A stretch of DNA of 64,000 nt from Laguncularia racemosa (Eukaryota > Streptophyta > Magnoliopsida > Myrtales > Combretaceae): contig JBBMOL010000090.1 in NCBI GenBank assembly GCA_037954665.1, forward strand, positions 1,116,001 through 1,180,000, written 5' to 3'. Position numbers and translations under genes: made by a program. A model generated the notes under the pieces. It had not been told where the DNA came from. It saw only the letters and a list, made by a program, of their open reading frames with translations, and made no database searches. Each line of letters opens with the position of its first letter. The stretch's first letter is position 1. This document shows, in pieces, positions 26,052 to 37,446 of the stretch.

Positions 26052-26811
26052 TGATACCGGAACCACCGCAGTTGCGCTTGAGAACCCCTTTTAGCTATTA
26101 CGGACCCCTACAACAACAACACGAAAACCCGCGGATCCAATTGAAATCAAACCCTAAGATAGTTTAGATTCAAGTTTTTCTTAGACGGATCGATGAACAA
26201 GCTAGAACTAATCAAGCCCTAACATCGAAACTCTCCACAGGAAAAGATCGATCAACTCTCTCCTGAAAGTTTCTTAGCATGCATTCAATCAAGAACGCAA
26301 GGAATTGAAGCGATAAGCTTTCTGGTATTTCAAAGATGAAAAAAACTCTCCTTTACATCGTCTTATCTCGTATATATATGAAGACATCCGAGCAATACAT
26401 CGTAATTCATGAAATAAGGAAAAATACAACGTAATTAAAAGATGGCCAGCTGTCAAGGCCGGCTCAAGGCCGGTAGCGTATATTTAAATGCCAGCAGCCT
26501 TTCAAAACAGGCTTCAAGGCCGGCAGCCTTGATCTTGGACCGGTTCTTCCCACTTGATTTCCATCACATTAAGTTCCCTTTGATCATCCCTCGCCCCGAA
26601 GCTTTGGATTCCTTGAAGCTTCTCACTTGTGATGTTTATCAAACCCTGTACATGAGAAATTAGGATTTGTTGCAGCTTCTTAGCTCGAGATCTTGTGATT
26701 GGTCCTTGAGGTAAGCTTATTGGACTTGAATCCCTTTGAACTTCAGCTTCAGCCACTTGACTTTCTTCTTGATTCAACCCTTGAACTTGGGACTGTGGCT
26801 CTTCCATAACA
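26052..26811 (-). repeat. 3' LTR of the Gypsy element
   Basis: Direct repeat partner of 32057-32828; begins TGATACCGGAACC on the + strand and ends CCATAACA. Differences from the partner are scattered point changes plus length variation in a GGCCGGC-rich tract (about 26455-26530). The pol frame continues about 97 codons into this LTR from its upstream edge. Confidence 0.92.
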
Positions 26812-27986
26812 TTCCCCCTTTCCTCAAAAGGATTCGTCCTCGAATCAAAAGCATCACCTACATCAAAAGGACTCAGGTCAGCGACATTAAAAGTGGCACT
26901 AACGTTATACTCATCTGGTAAGTCAACTCTGTAGGCGTTGTCATTGATTCTCTCAAGTATCTGAAATGGACCGTCGCCCCTATGGTTCAACTTGGATTTC
27001 CTCTGTAATGGAAACCTCTCCTTGCGAAAATGCACCCAAACCCAATCTCTAGGCTGAAAAATCATGGGTCTCCTGCCCTTGTTCACCCTTGAAGCTACCT
27101 TGGCATTTTGTTTCTCAATCCTACTCTTTACCTGTGCATGTAGCTTTCTCACGAAATCTGCCTTAGAATCAGCATCAAAACTCACAAACTTGTTAGGTGG
27201 CAATGGCAATAAATCAATAGGAGTCAGTGGATTAAAACCATACACAATCTCAAATGGTGAACAATGAGTAGTGTTATGTACAACCCTATTATATGCAAAC
27301 TCCACAAATGGTAGGCAATCCTCCCAAGTCTTAATGTTCTTCTCTATGATTGCCCTCAACAACTGAATTAAAGTCCTGTTAACCACCTCAGTTTTCCCAT
27401 CAGTTTGTGGGTGACAGGTAGTCGAAAACATCAGTTTAGTTTCCAACTTTCCTCACAATACTCTCTAAAAATGACTCAAAAATTTTACATCCTAATCACT
27501 AACAATGCTCCTAGGTATGCTATGCAGACGTACTACCTCTCTAAAGAACAAATCAACAATGTATATAGCATCATCAGTTTTATGACAAGGAATGAAATGA
27601 GCCATTTTACTAAACCTATCAACCACAACAAAGATGCTATCACTACCCTTCCTAGTCCTAGGTAACCCAAGCACAAAATCCATAGACACAGCAGTCCAAG
27701 GTTCATCAGGAACAGGCAGTGGTGTATACAGTCCATGTGGTTTCAATTTAGATTTTGCCTCCCTACATGTGATACAGTGTTGACAAACTTTGTGCACATC
27801 ATGTCTCATGCCAGGCCAAAAAAAAAAATGTTGAATCAGCATATCATAGGTCTTGTCTACCCTAAAATGCCCCATTAAGCCCCCTCCATGTGCTTCCTTA
27901 ACTAGTAATTCCCTCACAGAACCTCTAGGAATACACAACTTACTTTTCTTGAACAAGAATCCATCAGACACATAATAATCATTCAT
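26514..27986 (-). pseudogene. Integrase of Gypsy pol, extending into the 3' LTR
   Basis: Integrase inserts element cDNA into the host chromosome. The zinc-binding HHCC domain reads from HGGGLMGHFRVDKTYD to CQHCITCREAKS. The catalytic core has SMDFVLGLPRTRKGSDS and VVVDRFSKMAHF, then breaks at SIVSD (two stops in 27440-27490). It resumes with TTCHPQTDGKTEVVNRTL. The C-terminal GPY-like part has PFQILERINDNAYRVDLPDE and NVADLSPFDVGD. No chromodomain is seen. The frame crosses the LTR border near 26811 and ends at 26514, so about 97 codons are LTR-encoded. Confidence 0.88.
26812..26825 (-). promoter_or_regulatory. Polypurine tract
   Basis: The minus strand reads GAGGAAAGGGGGAA directly before the TG of the 3' LTR, where plus-strand DNA synthesis is primed. 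Confidence 0.85.
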
Positions 27987-29259
27987 CCCATTCCCGTCAA
28001 TACAAACAGCAAAAATCTCAAAAAAAAATCAACATCATGTGGGTACAACTCCTTCACCAACTCAAATCCTAACAAAGATGTACAAAGGGAGTTAAGTAAA
28101 GTGTACCTTCTTGACAGCGCGTCAGCAACTATGTTCTCCTTACCCTGCTTGTACCTAATCACATAAGGGAAGGTCTCAATGAATTCCACCCATTTAGCAT
28201 GTCTCCTATTCAGCTTATCTTGGCCTTTTAGATGTTTCAAGCTCTTATGGTCTGTGTGTATAACAAACTCTTTAGGCCATAGATAGTGTTGCCAAGTTTG
28301 CAATGAGCGTACTAAGGCATACAGCTCCTTATCATATGTTGGGTATTTCAATGCTACCCCACTCAATTTTTCACTGAAATACATTAGTGGCCTGTGATCC
28401 TGCATCAATACAGCTCCAATTCCTATGCCACTAGCATCACACTCAATCTCAAAAGTTTTATCAAAATCAGGCAAAGCAAGCAATGGTGCATTACACAATT
28501 TATTTTTAAGTTCATTGAAAGCATGTTCTTGTGCATCACCCCAAGTAAAACTAACATTCTTTTTCACAAGTTCATTCAAAGGTGCGGCTATTGTGCTAAA
28601 ATCTCTAATGAGCCTCCTATAGAAACCAGCAAGTCCATGAAAACTCCTCACCTCACTAGCAGTCTTAGGTCTAGGCCACTCCTTAATGGCTTTCACCTTC
28701 TCTTCATCAACCTCTACTCCATGACTAGACACAATAAATCCTAGAAAATTAACCCTATCCATGCAGAAACTACACTTCTTAAGATTTGCAAACAGCTTTT
28801 CCTCTCTCAGTTTTGTTAACACCAAACTCACATGCATAACATGATCATCCAGAGACTTAGAATAAATCAAGATATCATCAAAATATACCACAACAAATTT
28901 ACCTAAGTACTCACGCAGCACATGATTCATCAGTCGCATAAAAGTGCTAGGTGCATTAGTAAGACCAAAAGGCATGACAAGCCATTCATACAAACCAAAT
29001 TTAGTCTTAAATGCAGTTTTCCATTCATCTCCTACTTTCATGCATATCTGATAATAACCAATTTCATATCAATTTTTGTAAACAAGCAAGAAACATACAA
29101 TTCATCTAACCTAGGAATAGGGTGACGATACTTTACAGTGATTTTGTTGATGGCTCTGCAGTCTACACACATCCTCCAAGTCCCATCCTTCTTAGGCACT
29201 AGAATCACAGGAACTGAACAGGGACTCAGACTCTCTCTTACATACCCTTTCTCCAGCAA
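27983..29259 (-). pseudogene. Reverse transcriptase and RNase H of Gypsy pol
   Basis: The RT starts with VPVILVPKKDGTWRMCVDCR (about 29210) and breaks near 29041. It continues with FGLTNAPSTFMRLMNHVL and the catalytic FVVVYFDDILIYSK motif (YFDD intact). RNase H follows with ECDASGIGIGAVLMQD, a DKELYALV motif and HTDHKSLKHL, keeping its acidic residues, and ends ADALSRR. The main frame (29041-27983) is 352 codons without a stop, so decay is mild here. Confidence 0.9.
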
Positions 29260-29307
29260 TTCTTCAACTTGTTTTTGGATCTCCTTGGCTTCACTGGGAT
29301 TAGTTCT

Positions 29308-30339
29308 CTATGCAGGTCGGTTGGGTATGGCAGCTCCAGGAATGAAGTCAATCTGATGCTCTATGCCCCTGATTGGTGGAAGTCCACTGGGCAACTCCTC
29401 TAGAAATACATCTCCAAAATCCTGCAACAAATCAGAAAACACACTAAGCAAACATGGGTTAATGTCATTAGTGGCCAAGCAAGCCCCTTTGTACAGAAGT
29501 ACAAATATAGGTCTACTGACACTCAAAGCATTCCTAACCTCACTAGACCTAGCAATCAGGCTCACATTTTTACTCTTTTTCTTTCCTAGTCGATTATTGT
29601 CTTGCTTTTCACTCCCCTCTTTCTTTTCACTCTTCTCAATTTTTCCACTCTTTTGATTTTTACTCTTGTTTTTCTCTCCTTCTGAAGTGCTCTTTCTACT
29701 CTCCTTCTCTTTGCTTTCAGCCTCCACTCTCAGCCTCTCCAATTTACATTGGTCCTCATACACTTCTTTAGAGGACAGTGGTGCCAAAATGGTTTTCCTG
29801 CCATCCTTAGTAAAAGAATACCTGTTGAGATATCCATCATGCAAGGTTTTCCTATCAAACTGCCAAGGTCTACCTAACAAGATGTCACCAGCATGCATAG
29901 AAACAACATCACAGAGCACCTCATCACAGTATTTGCCAATGGAAAAAGAAATGAGGACTTGCCTGTTCACCTTAATCTCTCCACAGTCACTAAGCCACTG
30001 AAGTTTGTATGGCCTTGGATGTGGTATAGTAGGCAATCGCAACCTGTTAACCAAGAGTGTACTCACCACATTAGTATAACTCCCTCCATCAACAATCACA
30101 CTACATGCCTTTCCTTAGACATGGCATCTAGTATGAAACAGATTCTCTCTCTGTTCCTCAGGACCATCCTCCTTTAGCTGGGTACTTAGTGCACGCCTAG
30201 CTACAAATAGGTCACCTCTCACAGCCTCCTCAACACTACCAGCATCACTACAAGCCTCTAGCTCGGGCATGTCATCATCTGCACTCTCATTATCATCTCC
30301 CTCATCATCTATCACAATTTCTCCATTTCTTATCACCAT
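29308..30339 (-). pseudogene. Protease region of Gypsy pol
   Basis: Pepsin-like aspartic protease that cleaves the polyprotein. The frame from 30099 starts MIVDGGSYTNVVS, where the catalytic motif is D-G-G rather than the D-S/T-G of active copies. The flap-side segment SIGKYCDEVLCDVVSMHAGD and the LLGRPWQFDRKTLHDG motif follow. A Lys/Glu/Ser-rich linker leads to the RT. A TAG near 30115 separates it from the upstream acidic linker (30339-30115). Confidence 0.8.
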
Positions 30340-30351
30340 CGTTCTCTTATT

Positions 30352-31506
30352 AGGGCAATCCTTGCTAATGTACCCTATACCCTGACACTTTCAGCATTTA
30401 ACATCCTGTTCCTGCCCTTGGGTTCAGCCTCCTTAGGTTTCTCAGGTGAAACCCTAACTACCTTTCCCTTTGCAACATCAGTAGTAGGCTTACTTCCCTT
30501 AAGATCAGACTTTCCATAACCTTTCCATGCAGAATGAGAACTGGAAGAAGGTTTGGAAACATACCTGTATGGACCTCTACCCTAAAGTTGTCTCTCAATT
30601 TTGATAGCTAGATGCAGCATATCCTCCAACTCCACATAATGTTGCAATTCTACCCTATCAGCAATTTCTTTGTTTAAACCACCTAAGAATCGTGCCATGG
30701 TGGCCTCCTCTTCCTCATCCACATCAGTCGTGGTCATGATCATCTCCATCTCCTTGTAGTAGTCCTCCACACTCCTATTACCTTGTCTCAACATTTGCAA
30801 CCTTTGCATGAGTTCCCTGTGATAGTACCTGGGAACAAATCGCTTTCTCATCACAGCCTTAAGATCATGCTAGCTATCTATAGGATACTCCATGTTCCTC
30901 CTTCTGTTGGTCACCAGTTGATCCCACCAAGAGATAGCATAATCTTGAAACTGGGTTACAGCCAACTTCACTTTTCTCTCCTCACGACATTGGTGACAAT
31001 CAAAGATCAGCTCTACCTTCTTCTCCCACTGTAAATAAGCCTCTGGATCAGACTTACCATGAAAAATGGGAAGTTCCAGTTTAATTCTACCCAATCCTCG
31101 ATCTACATAATCATCATTCCCTCTACTCCTACCAGCAATGTAACGCTCATGTGTTCTTCCTCTTCTTCATACCAGCTCCTACTCCTCTTCTTATTCCTCT
31201 ACCACCTCTTCGGCTCCTATTGACATCCAACACTGTACTATCTTCATACTCCTCCTCTGGATAGTCACTATCATCATCCACATCAACTGTCTGTGGAATA
31301 GGAATCCTACCTCCTCTATGCCCCTCTCTAGCACTAGGCTCCCTATTTTCAACTGCCTGTAACCTCAAGTTCATTCGCCCCATAGACTCTCTCATGTCTA
31401 TCAATGCTTGAGTCATATGCCTAAACTTTGATTGTTGAGCCTCCTTCAACAGTTTCTCATCCATAGTTCTCTCCTCCTTACTCACACCAACACCTTTACC
31501 AGACAT
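30352..31506 (-). pseudogene. Gag polyprotein region, degenerate
   Basis: Gag forms the virus-like particle and packages element RNA. A start at 31506 gives MSGKGVGVSKEERTMDEKLL and a charged, Arg/Gly-rich N-terminus. The retrotransposon gag domain follows in pieces: FHGKSDPEAYLQWEKKVELI at about 31060-31000, and YYKEMEMIMTTTDVDEEEEA near 30750. Its zinc knuckle (CxxC, G, then Cys in KDCPNK) lies near 30355-30395, with a TGA replacing its second residue. Stops near 31147 and 30868 break the frame. Confidence 0.8.
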
Positions 31507-31529
31507 CTTATCTTGCAAAACTAACAAAC

Positions 31530-32042
31530 GTTAATTAAAATTTCAATTTCCTAACACGCACTCCCTCTCGTGTTTACACTCAACTGATGAGGTTGTACTC
31601 TCGTGTGTCACACAATCAAATCAAGTCTCATAAGTGTTCCTCACACCTCTCAAGCTTGCTCCTTGATGTTCTTAATCAAATCACACCTAGAAATAATCAA
31701 AAGAGAAGTGTATGACATAGACACAATTAGTGTTTCCCAATATCCCTTGATGAATTTACACTATAATTCTGGAGTATTTGGTGTTTTCACAAAGTTAGGA
31801 TCCAACAAAAACCGCAAATTCAAGAACCCTATCAATCAATCAATATATATATCTTCTTCTTTTTTTAATACGAATTTCTTTTCTTTTCTTGATGGACAAA
31901 CCCTAGAATGATGGAAAGGTCACAACTTGACGAGAGAAACACAATAGAACATGTAAAGAACACAACTTTATATATTAAACGAAGATAAAATTAAAAGTCG
32001 AACAAAGATCAATAAAAGATATAAACTTGATCTAGAGCCAAA
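31530..32042. other. 5' untranslated leader of the Gypsy element
   Basis: Lies between the primer-binding site and gag. AT-rich, with no domain. It should carry packaging signals, which cannot be read from sequence alone. Confidence 0.6.
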
Positions 32043-32054
32043 GCTCTGATACCA
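32043..32054 (-). promoter_or_regulatory. Primer-binding site (initiator tRNA-Met type)
   Basis: The minus strand reads TGGTATCAGAGC two bases inside the 5' LTR border. This is the standard complement to the 3' end of plant initiator tRNA-Met used by many Gypsy and Copia elements. Confidence 0.9.
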
Positions 32055-32056
32055 AA

Positions 32057-32828
32057 TGATATCGGAACCACCGCAGTTGCGCTTGAGAATCCCTTTTGGC
32101 TATTATGGACCCCCACAACAACAACACGAAAACCCGTGGATCTAATTGGAATCAAACCCTAAGATAGTTTAGATTCAAGTTTTTCTTAGACGGATCGATG
32201 AACAAGCTAGAACTAATCAAGCCCTAACCTCGAAACTCTTCACAGGAAAAGATCGATCAACTCTCTCCTGAAAGTTTCTTAGCATGCATTCAATCAAGAA
32301 CGCAAGGAATTGAAGCGACAAGCTTTCTGTATTTCAAAGATGAAAAAAACTCTCCTTTACATCGTCTTATCTCCGTAGATATATGAAGACATCCGAGCAA
32401 TACATCGTAATTCACAAAATAAGGAAAAATACAACGTAATTAAAAGATGGCCGGCTGTTAAGGCCGGCTCAAGGTCGGCAGCGTATATTTAAAGGTCGGC
32501 TTCAAGGCCGACAGCCTTTCAAAATCGGCTTCAAGGCCGGCAGCCTTGATCCTGGACCGGTTCTTCCCACTTGATTTCCATCACATTAAGTTCCCTTTGA
32601 TCATCCCTCGCCCCGAAGCTTTGGATTCCTTGAAGCTTCTCACTTGTGATGTTTATCAAACCCTGTACATAAGAAATTAGGATTTGTTGCAGCTTCTTAG
32701 CTCGGGATCTTGTGATTGGTCCTTGAGGTAGGCTTATTGGACTTGAATCCCTTTGAACTTCAGCTTCAGCCACTTGACTTTCTTCTTGATTCAACCCTTG
32801 AACTTGGGACAGTGGCTCTTCCATAACA
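32057..32828 (-). repeat. 5' LTR of the Gypsy element
   Basis: Begins TGATATCGGAACC and ends CCATAACA on the + strand. It carries the same C-terminal pol coding stretch as the 3' LTR (minus-strand frame 32531-32863). Here that stretch is an orphan, because nothing of pol lies upstream of it. Confidence 0.92.
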
Positions 32829-33289
32829 CTTGTTTTCATATTTTGTAGAAGTTGTAACCTCATGTATCTCCTACAATAGAGTTACCATATTTTCTATTAG
32901 ATGTAGTTGGCGGGTCATAATCATGGAAACTACTTTGACCAATCCTTGATATGATTATTATCTTATCTATGCCCTTTCTGCTTTGTCCTTATGAAATATA
33001 AAAGTGGTTGATGTTCCAATCTAATCGATCTAATTTGTGGATGGATTTTAGAATTTTCAGGTCCTTGAGTGACTTATTCAAAGTGGTTGATAGATTTGTG
33101 GATGTTCCAATATAAAAGTGGTTCACGTCCTTGAGTGATTTATTCAAAATGATAAGTAACATGCTATTTTATTAAATATAACGTAAATTTTTACATGAAT
33201 TATTTAATATAATATATTAAACCTTCAAATTATTTTTTCTTATAATAATATCAAATATGTATAAATAACCATGATATAATTAAAAATAA

Positions 33290-33564
33290 AAAAACTGTTA
33301 AATTTACTATGTTCAATCCAGTACTTTGTAATTCCAAATACTAGACAACGCAAAAATCCTTCTCCAGTAATTAAAAAGGGCAAAATTGTCAAATTTACTA
33401 TGTTCGGTCCAATACTTTGTAGTCCAAACACTGGACAGCACAAAAATCCTTGTCCATACTAGAACAAACCAAACGTGGTATAAAAAAAATTTTTGTCCAG
33501 TCCTTCATATTTTGTACTGTCTAATATTCCTTATTCTATCAAGTACCAGTAATCAAACGTTACC
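33290..33564 (-). repeat. Right terminal and subterminal repeats of the Harbinger element
   Basis: Two tandem-like copies of CAAATTTACTATGTTC(A/G)GTCCA followed by CTTTGTA and a CAAAAATCCTT motif (about 33300-33460). The terminal GTTACC follows. In reverse complement these match the left-end motifs (GTACTGGACAAAAA). Confidence 0.6.
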
Positions 33565-36500
33565 TAAGATACTATACGTAAGACTTAGTTAGACAATGAC
33601 ATGGATTAAGTGGAGAAGAAAAAAATACTTGATATAACACAAGTAAACAAATTATATTTCTAAGTCTACATGTCATATATTTGCTTTATCTTCTTCTTTT
33701 ATATTTTTAAGGTATATTAACTAATTTTACGTTATACTTTATTTTGTATTTAGTTTTGACTAAAATTCCTTTTATTTTCCTTTCCCCATTAGCCAAATAC
33801 ATTGGATAAAATCAAATACCTCACAATTCTTTCTTATAATACTTTTTCCTCTTGTATTATTTTCTTCCTAATTCCTTTCCCACTTACCAAACAAAGTGCT
33901 AAAATGTTTACATTAATAGTTTATCTTGAGCTAACTATTTACAAATCAGTATCTCTTTCAATTTGAGTACGAAAAGATATTAAATTCTATTCACCTTTTA
34001 GAACCATAGTTGATGTGAATGGATGTGGTTTGGACGTGCTATTCTATGTGTAGTGTCTTTTCATTGTAGTTTTTCATATCTTTCACTACATATTTGTCTT
34101 TCCCTTTATATTTTTTCACAAATATGCCTTCTAAATTATAAATAGATACATATAATCCATCTTAACTTTCAATATGATATAACTTCTCCAAAAATTTTAA
34201 AAACTCATATACATTTAGCAGATCGTCTTTAAAACCTCAAGATGATTACTAAGAGAGCAATGAATAGGGATTCCTTTGAGGCTTTATTAGCCATAGTTTA
34301 GAATATGTACAAAATCGAAAAAGTCATGGGCAGTTGAAGTTGGCTTGTGCGTGTGAGAGAGCTATTCATACTTGATTTATAGCTTTGGAAGTATGTTTAT
34401 AATGTCTACTCTCCCTCTCTCTCTTCTTAATCCACGAACTACTAAGTTTAGATTGGTTTTCACTTGAGTTGGATTTAACAAAAATTGTGTTAAGCTCAAG
34501 GTCAATGTCAAGGTCAATTTATTTGAATGGTTTATCAAGTTGACTTTGAAATTCATTATGTTTAGACTAACTTGAGAGATTCAAGCTTGAGTTGAGCTTT
34601 TAGTTGAGTTTAAGTCCATGATAATAATAAAAATATTCTTTTTTTTAAAATAAATTGAATTTAAATAAATTTAATTGAATCGGATTAGAGCTTGTTGAAT
34701 ACTACTTTAAGTCAAGCTCAACTTCAAGTTAAACAATATATTATATCAACTTGACTTGTCTACGACCTCGATAATTAGATTAATAAAGGAAATTATAGTG
34801 GAAAACGGCTGGAGGAACCAGGAAGTCAAGTGTGGAGCAGCAATCTTTTGTTGCTCTATATAAGTGAAAACAAACGTTTTGAGAGGACAAACCAAGGAGG
34901 AGAAAACAGTTTTCTTTGGGTTACCAAATTGGATATTTCTCAAATGAATAGGGACAGGGATCGTCATCTTTCAATCTTCAAATATCCTAAAATGTGACTT
35001 TGAATTTTCCTTTTTTTTTTTTTCTATAGTACAATGTGGACATGACTTGTTTGAAGCTATTTAGACTTAATTATTGCGACCATTCTTTAACGGAGAATTT
35101 GATAATTGCGATGCAAGTCCTAGCAAGTGGTTCATCATGTCTTCTTCGTCTCCATGATCAAGATTACGCCTGTGGCCTAATAATATTCACATTAGTAAGG
35201 ATATTCAATAATTCACTCACTTTGGTTTGTAGGGATTTTAAATATAAATAAATTAAACTTATTTGTAAGTAATTTAAGTTCAATTCGACTACAGTCCAAT
35301 TCATTTCAAATATGAGCTAGAGGTATAAGTGCTCCTGTGTTGAGCTCGAAATTTATACTATTTGGTTGGACGTGATCGTGGGTATAATTAGCTTTAAATG
35401 AAGCTTAATGATTGGTTAAAGATTGAATTATCTTTGGCAATAATTGATATTATTTTAATTAAAAAAATATTTAAAAATAAAACTAACTTAATCGAATTAA
35501 ATTCAAACTTATAAAATGCTATCTTAAATCAAATTCAAACTTAAATTTTTTAGATCAAACTTGAGCTTAAGGTCAATACTTTACGTATTGGCTCGATTCT
35601 AACTTGTCTATACTCTTACTAGGGAGCACATTCGGCTAAACATTCGACAAAAATCGCACAAGGAGTGTGTGCGATAAGAGTGAACAAGACAACGAGAGGG
35701 CAAAAGCATGTAGTTGGGCAGCCATGCTTGGACATAGAAGCGTTATCTTAAGTACTATCAGTGTGCCCTAACCTCCTAAACGATCCATGTGCTATTCAAC
35801 TTGCTGCATCAATTTGCTGTTCTCTAGGGGGGACAAGAACGAAACCCTATGTTTTTCTTGTGGAAATTGTTGATTTTTCAATTCTATTTAGTGTAGATTT
35901 TGTATTATTGTAATAGGCTCGTTCACCATCAACCTCCATTAATGAATAATGCTGCATTTCAACTGTAAGCTACTGGGAAGGTGGGCCTATGTTTTTTGTT
36001 GCATTATTTAGAATAGGCTTGAATATTTTTTATTTATGTACATCTTTATCTGTATTTTCTAGGTATTTGTTTTGTGTTTATAATATATGTTTTGTGTGGA
36101 ATTCGAGATATAAAATTATTGTTTGATACGTGTATAATCCGTTTAGGTTATGAACTTAGCATTTAAAAGGTCATTTCAAAGTATCTTATAGAAAGATTGT
36201 AAAAATGAGTCAATATGGTGAATATGATGATTAGACATCACAAGTGGAGATTCGTTTATTATTTAAAAAAAAAAAATCTAATGAGAAGAACTGATCCCTA
36301 GAAAGGATAAATGTTTATTATTTATTAACGTTAACTTGTTCTTGTTTGAGATAAATCTTACAACCTATAAATGCCTCATATAGTCATATCACAGTATCCT
36401 AATAATACACAACTTCAATATATTTCTCATTATCTATGTACCTTTGCACTGAGAGAAGAAGATAGGACATGCCCTAAGGCCTAAGCATAGTATTCTTAAG

Positions 36501-36590
36501 AACTGCATCCTACGTTATAAGTTCAGTTGTTATCGCCCTATCCGCCCAATTCTCTACTCGCAGTCACGCGTTTTGAACTTATTGCATAGT
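33565..36590. other. Intergenic DNA with MITE-like fragments
   Basis: No gene found. 34440-34740 and 35240-35620 are rich in GAGCTTGAGTTGAGC/AAGCTCAAC phrases, resembling decayed hAT MITEs. 35320-35621 shows weakly similar ends (AGAGGTATAAGTG versus AAGAGTATAGACAAG in reverse). 36300-36590 is GC-richer with no open frame. Confidence 0.4.
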
Positions 36591-36684
36591 CAAGCCTTTA
36601 GGGTTTGCACCTTAGTAAGGAATTATACTATGATGATCAAGCCTTTAGGGTTTGCGCCTTAGTAAGGAATTATACTATGATGAT
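36591..36684. repeat. 47-bp tandem duplication
   Basis: CAAGCCTTTAGGGTTTGCAC starts a unit at 36591, repeated at 36638 with a single A/G change. The rest of the unit, including AAGGAATTATACTATGATGAT, is unchanged. Confidence 0.9.
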
Positions 36685-36751
36685 TAAATACGAGAACATT
36701 GTTATATATCAATTTCATTATAAATTATGACCCCTTTTGTCTTATCAATAG

Positions 36752-37446
36752 TAAGGATGTAAATGAACTAAACAAAACCAATTCAAACATATCAAGCTTA
36801 AGATTAAGCTCAATTTTAAAATTCAAAACATGAGCTTAAATGGTTAAGCTAAATGTTACTCGATTAAGCTTGTTTAGATCCAATTAATAAGAAAAATTTA
36901 TATTCATTTAATTCAATTTAGAAAAAAAAATACACATTCATACTCAACGATTACTTGCTATTTTATTTGATTTTCCAAATAAGTTTTTTACATCACTTTT
37001 ACAACAATAGGATTTCCATCAACTCTGTTACATTTCCGTTCCATCCTTAACATATGTCAATTTCTAATTGGTTTACAATTGGTCATTTAATAAAATAATG
37101 ATATTAAATATATTTGATTATAGAATACAATAAAAATGATATATTAAATATATTTAATTAAATGATAGCCAAAGCTTTATAAACCTTGAGAACTAAATAT
37201 GTACTTTATCCTAAATTTATGTTAAAGCTCAAGCTTAAATCAAATTTGATAAAACTCAAATATACTAAAGATTCTCAAGCTTAATTAGACTTGCGAGCTC
37301 ATTAAGCTAAATAAGTGCAAGCTCAAACTTAACTTAATAGATTACTTAATTATGAGCTTATGACGATAATTATTTAATTAAATTTACATAAATATAAAGC
37401 CAAATTTGAATAGTTTACAAGACATCTCTATTTGTTTACACCTTTA
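36752..37446. mobile_element. hAT-like MITE
   Basis: The left end TAAGGATGTAAATGAAC resembles the reverse-complemented right end TAAAGGTGTAAACAAATAG. The interior holds many AAGCTCAA/TTGAGCTT motifs in both orientations. I found no clear 8-bp duplication, so the borders are approximate. Confidence 0.45.

Larger units (their letters stand above)
26052..32828 (-). mobile_element. Full-length Ty3/Gypsy retrotransposon, CRM-like
   Basis: Two long direct repeats (26052-26811 and 32057-32828), each TG...CA, bound a 6.8-kb element flanked by the perfect 5-bp duplication CTTGT (26047-26051 and 32829-32833). The element reads on the minus strand. A primer-binding site for initiator tRNA-Met follows the 5' LTR, and a polypurine tract abuts the 3' LTR. 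Domain order is gag, protease, reverse transcriptase, RNase H, integrase, the Ty3/Gypsy order. Placement in the CRM chromovirus clade is inferred from the integrase tail (NVADLSPFDV followed by an SRTNPFEERG-type motif) and from the pol frame running into the 3' LTR. Several stops and frameshifts make the copy non-autonomous. Confidence 0.9.
19321..33564 (+). mobile_element. PIF/Harbinger DNA transposon carrying nested insertions
   Basis: The left terminus is GGTAGCATTTGGGTTTGACA. The right terminus, reverse-complemented, is GGTAACGTTTGATTACTGGT. TAA flanks both sides (19318-19320 and 33565-33567), the 3-bp duplication typical of this superfamily. Both subterminal regions are packed with related phrases (GTACTGGACAAAAA, GTTTGG, CAGTACAAAA), as in other Harbinger ends. 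Inside are a DDE transposase (23350-24859) and a Myb/SANT ORF (25074-25947), both on the + strand, which is the two-gene set of plant PIF/Harbinger. Length is 14.2 kb, or about 7.5 kb without the inserted Gypsy element. Both genes carry stops and frameshifts, so the copy is not autonomous. Confidence 0.75.

Noticed and set aside
26442..30177. Several + strand frames of 60-116 codons across the Gypsy element
   Set aside because: They are antisense shadows of the minus-strand gag-pol and LTR.
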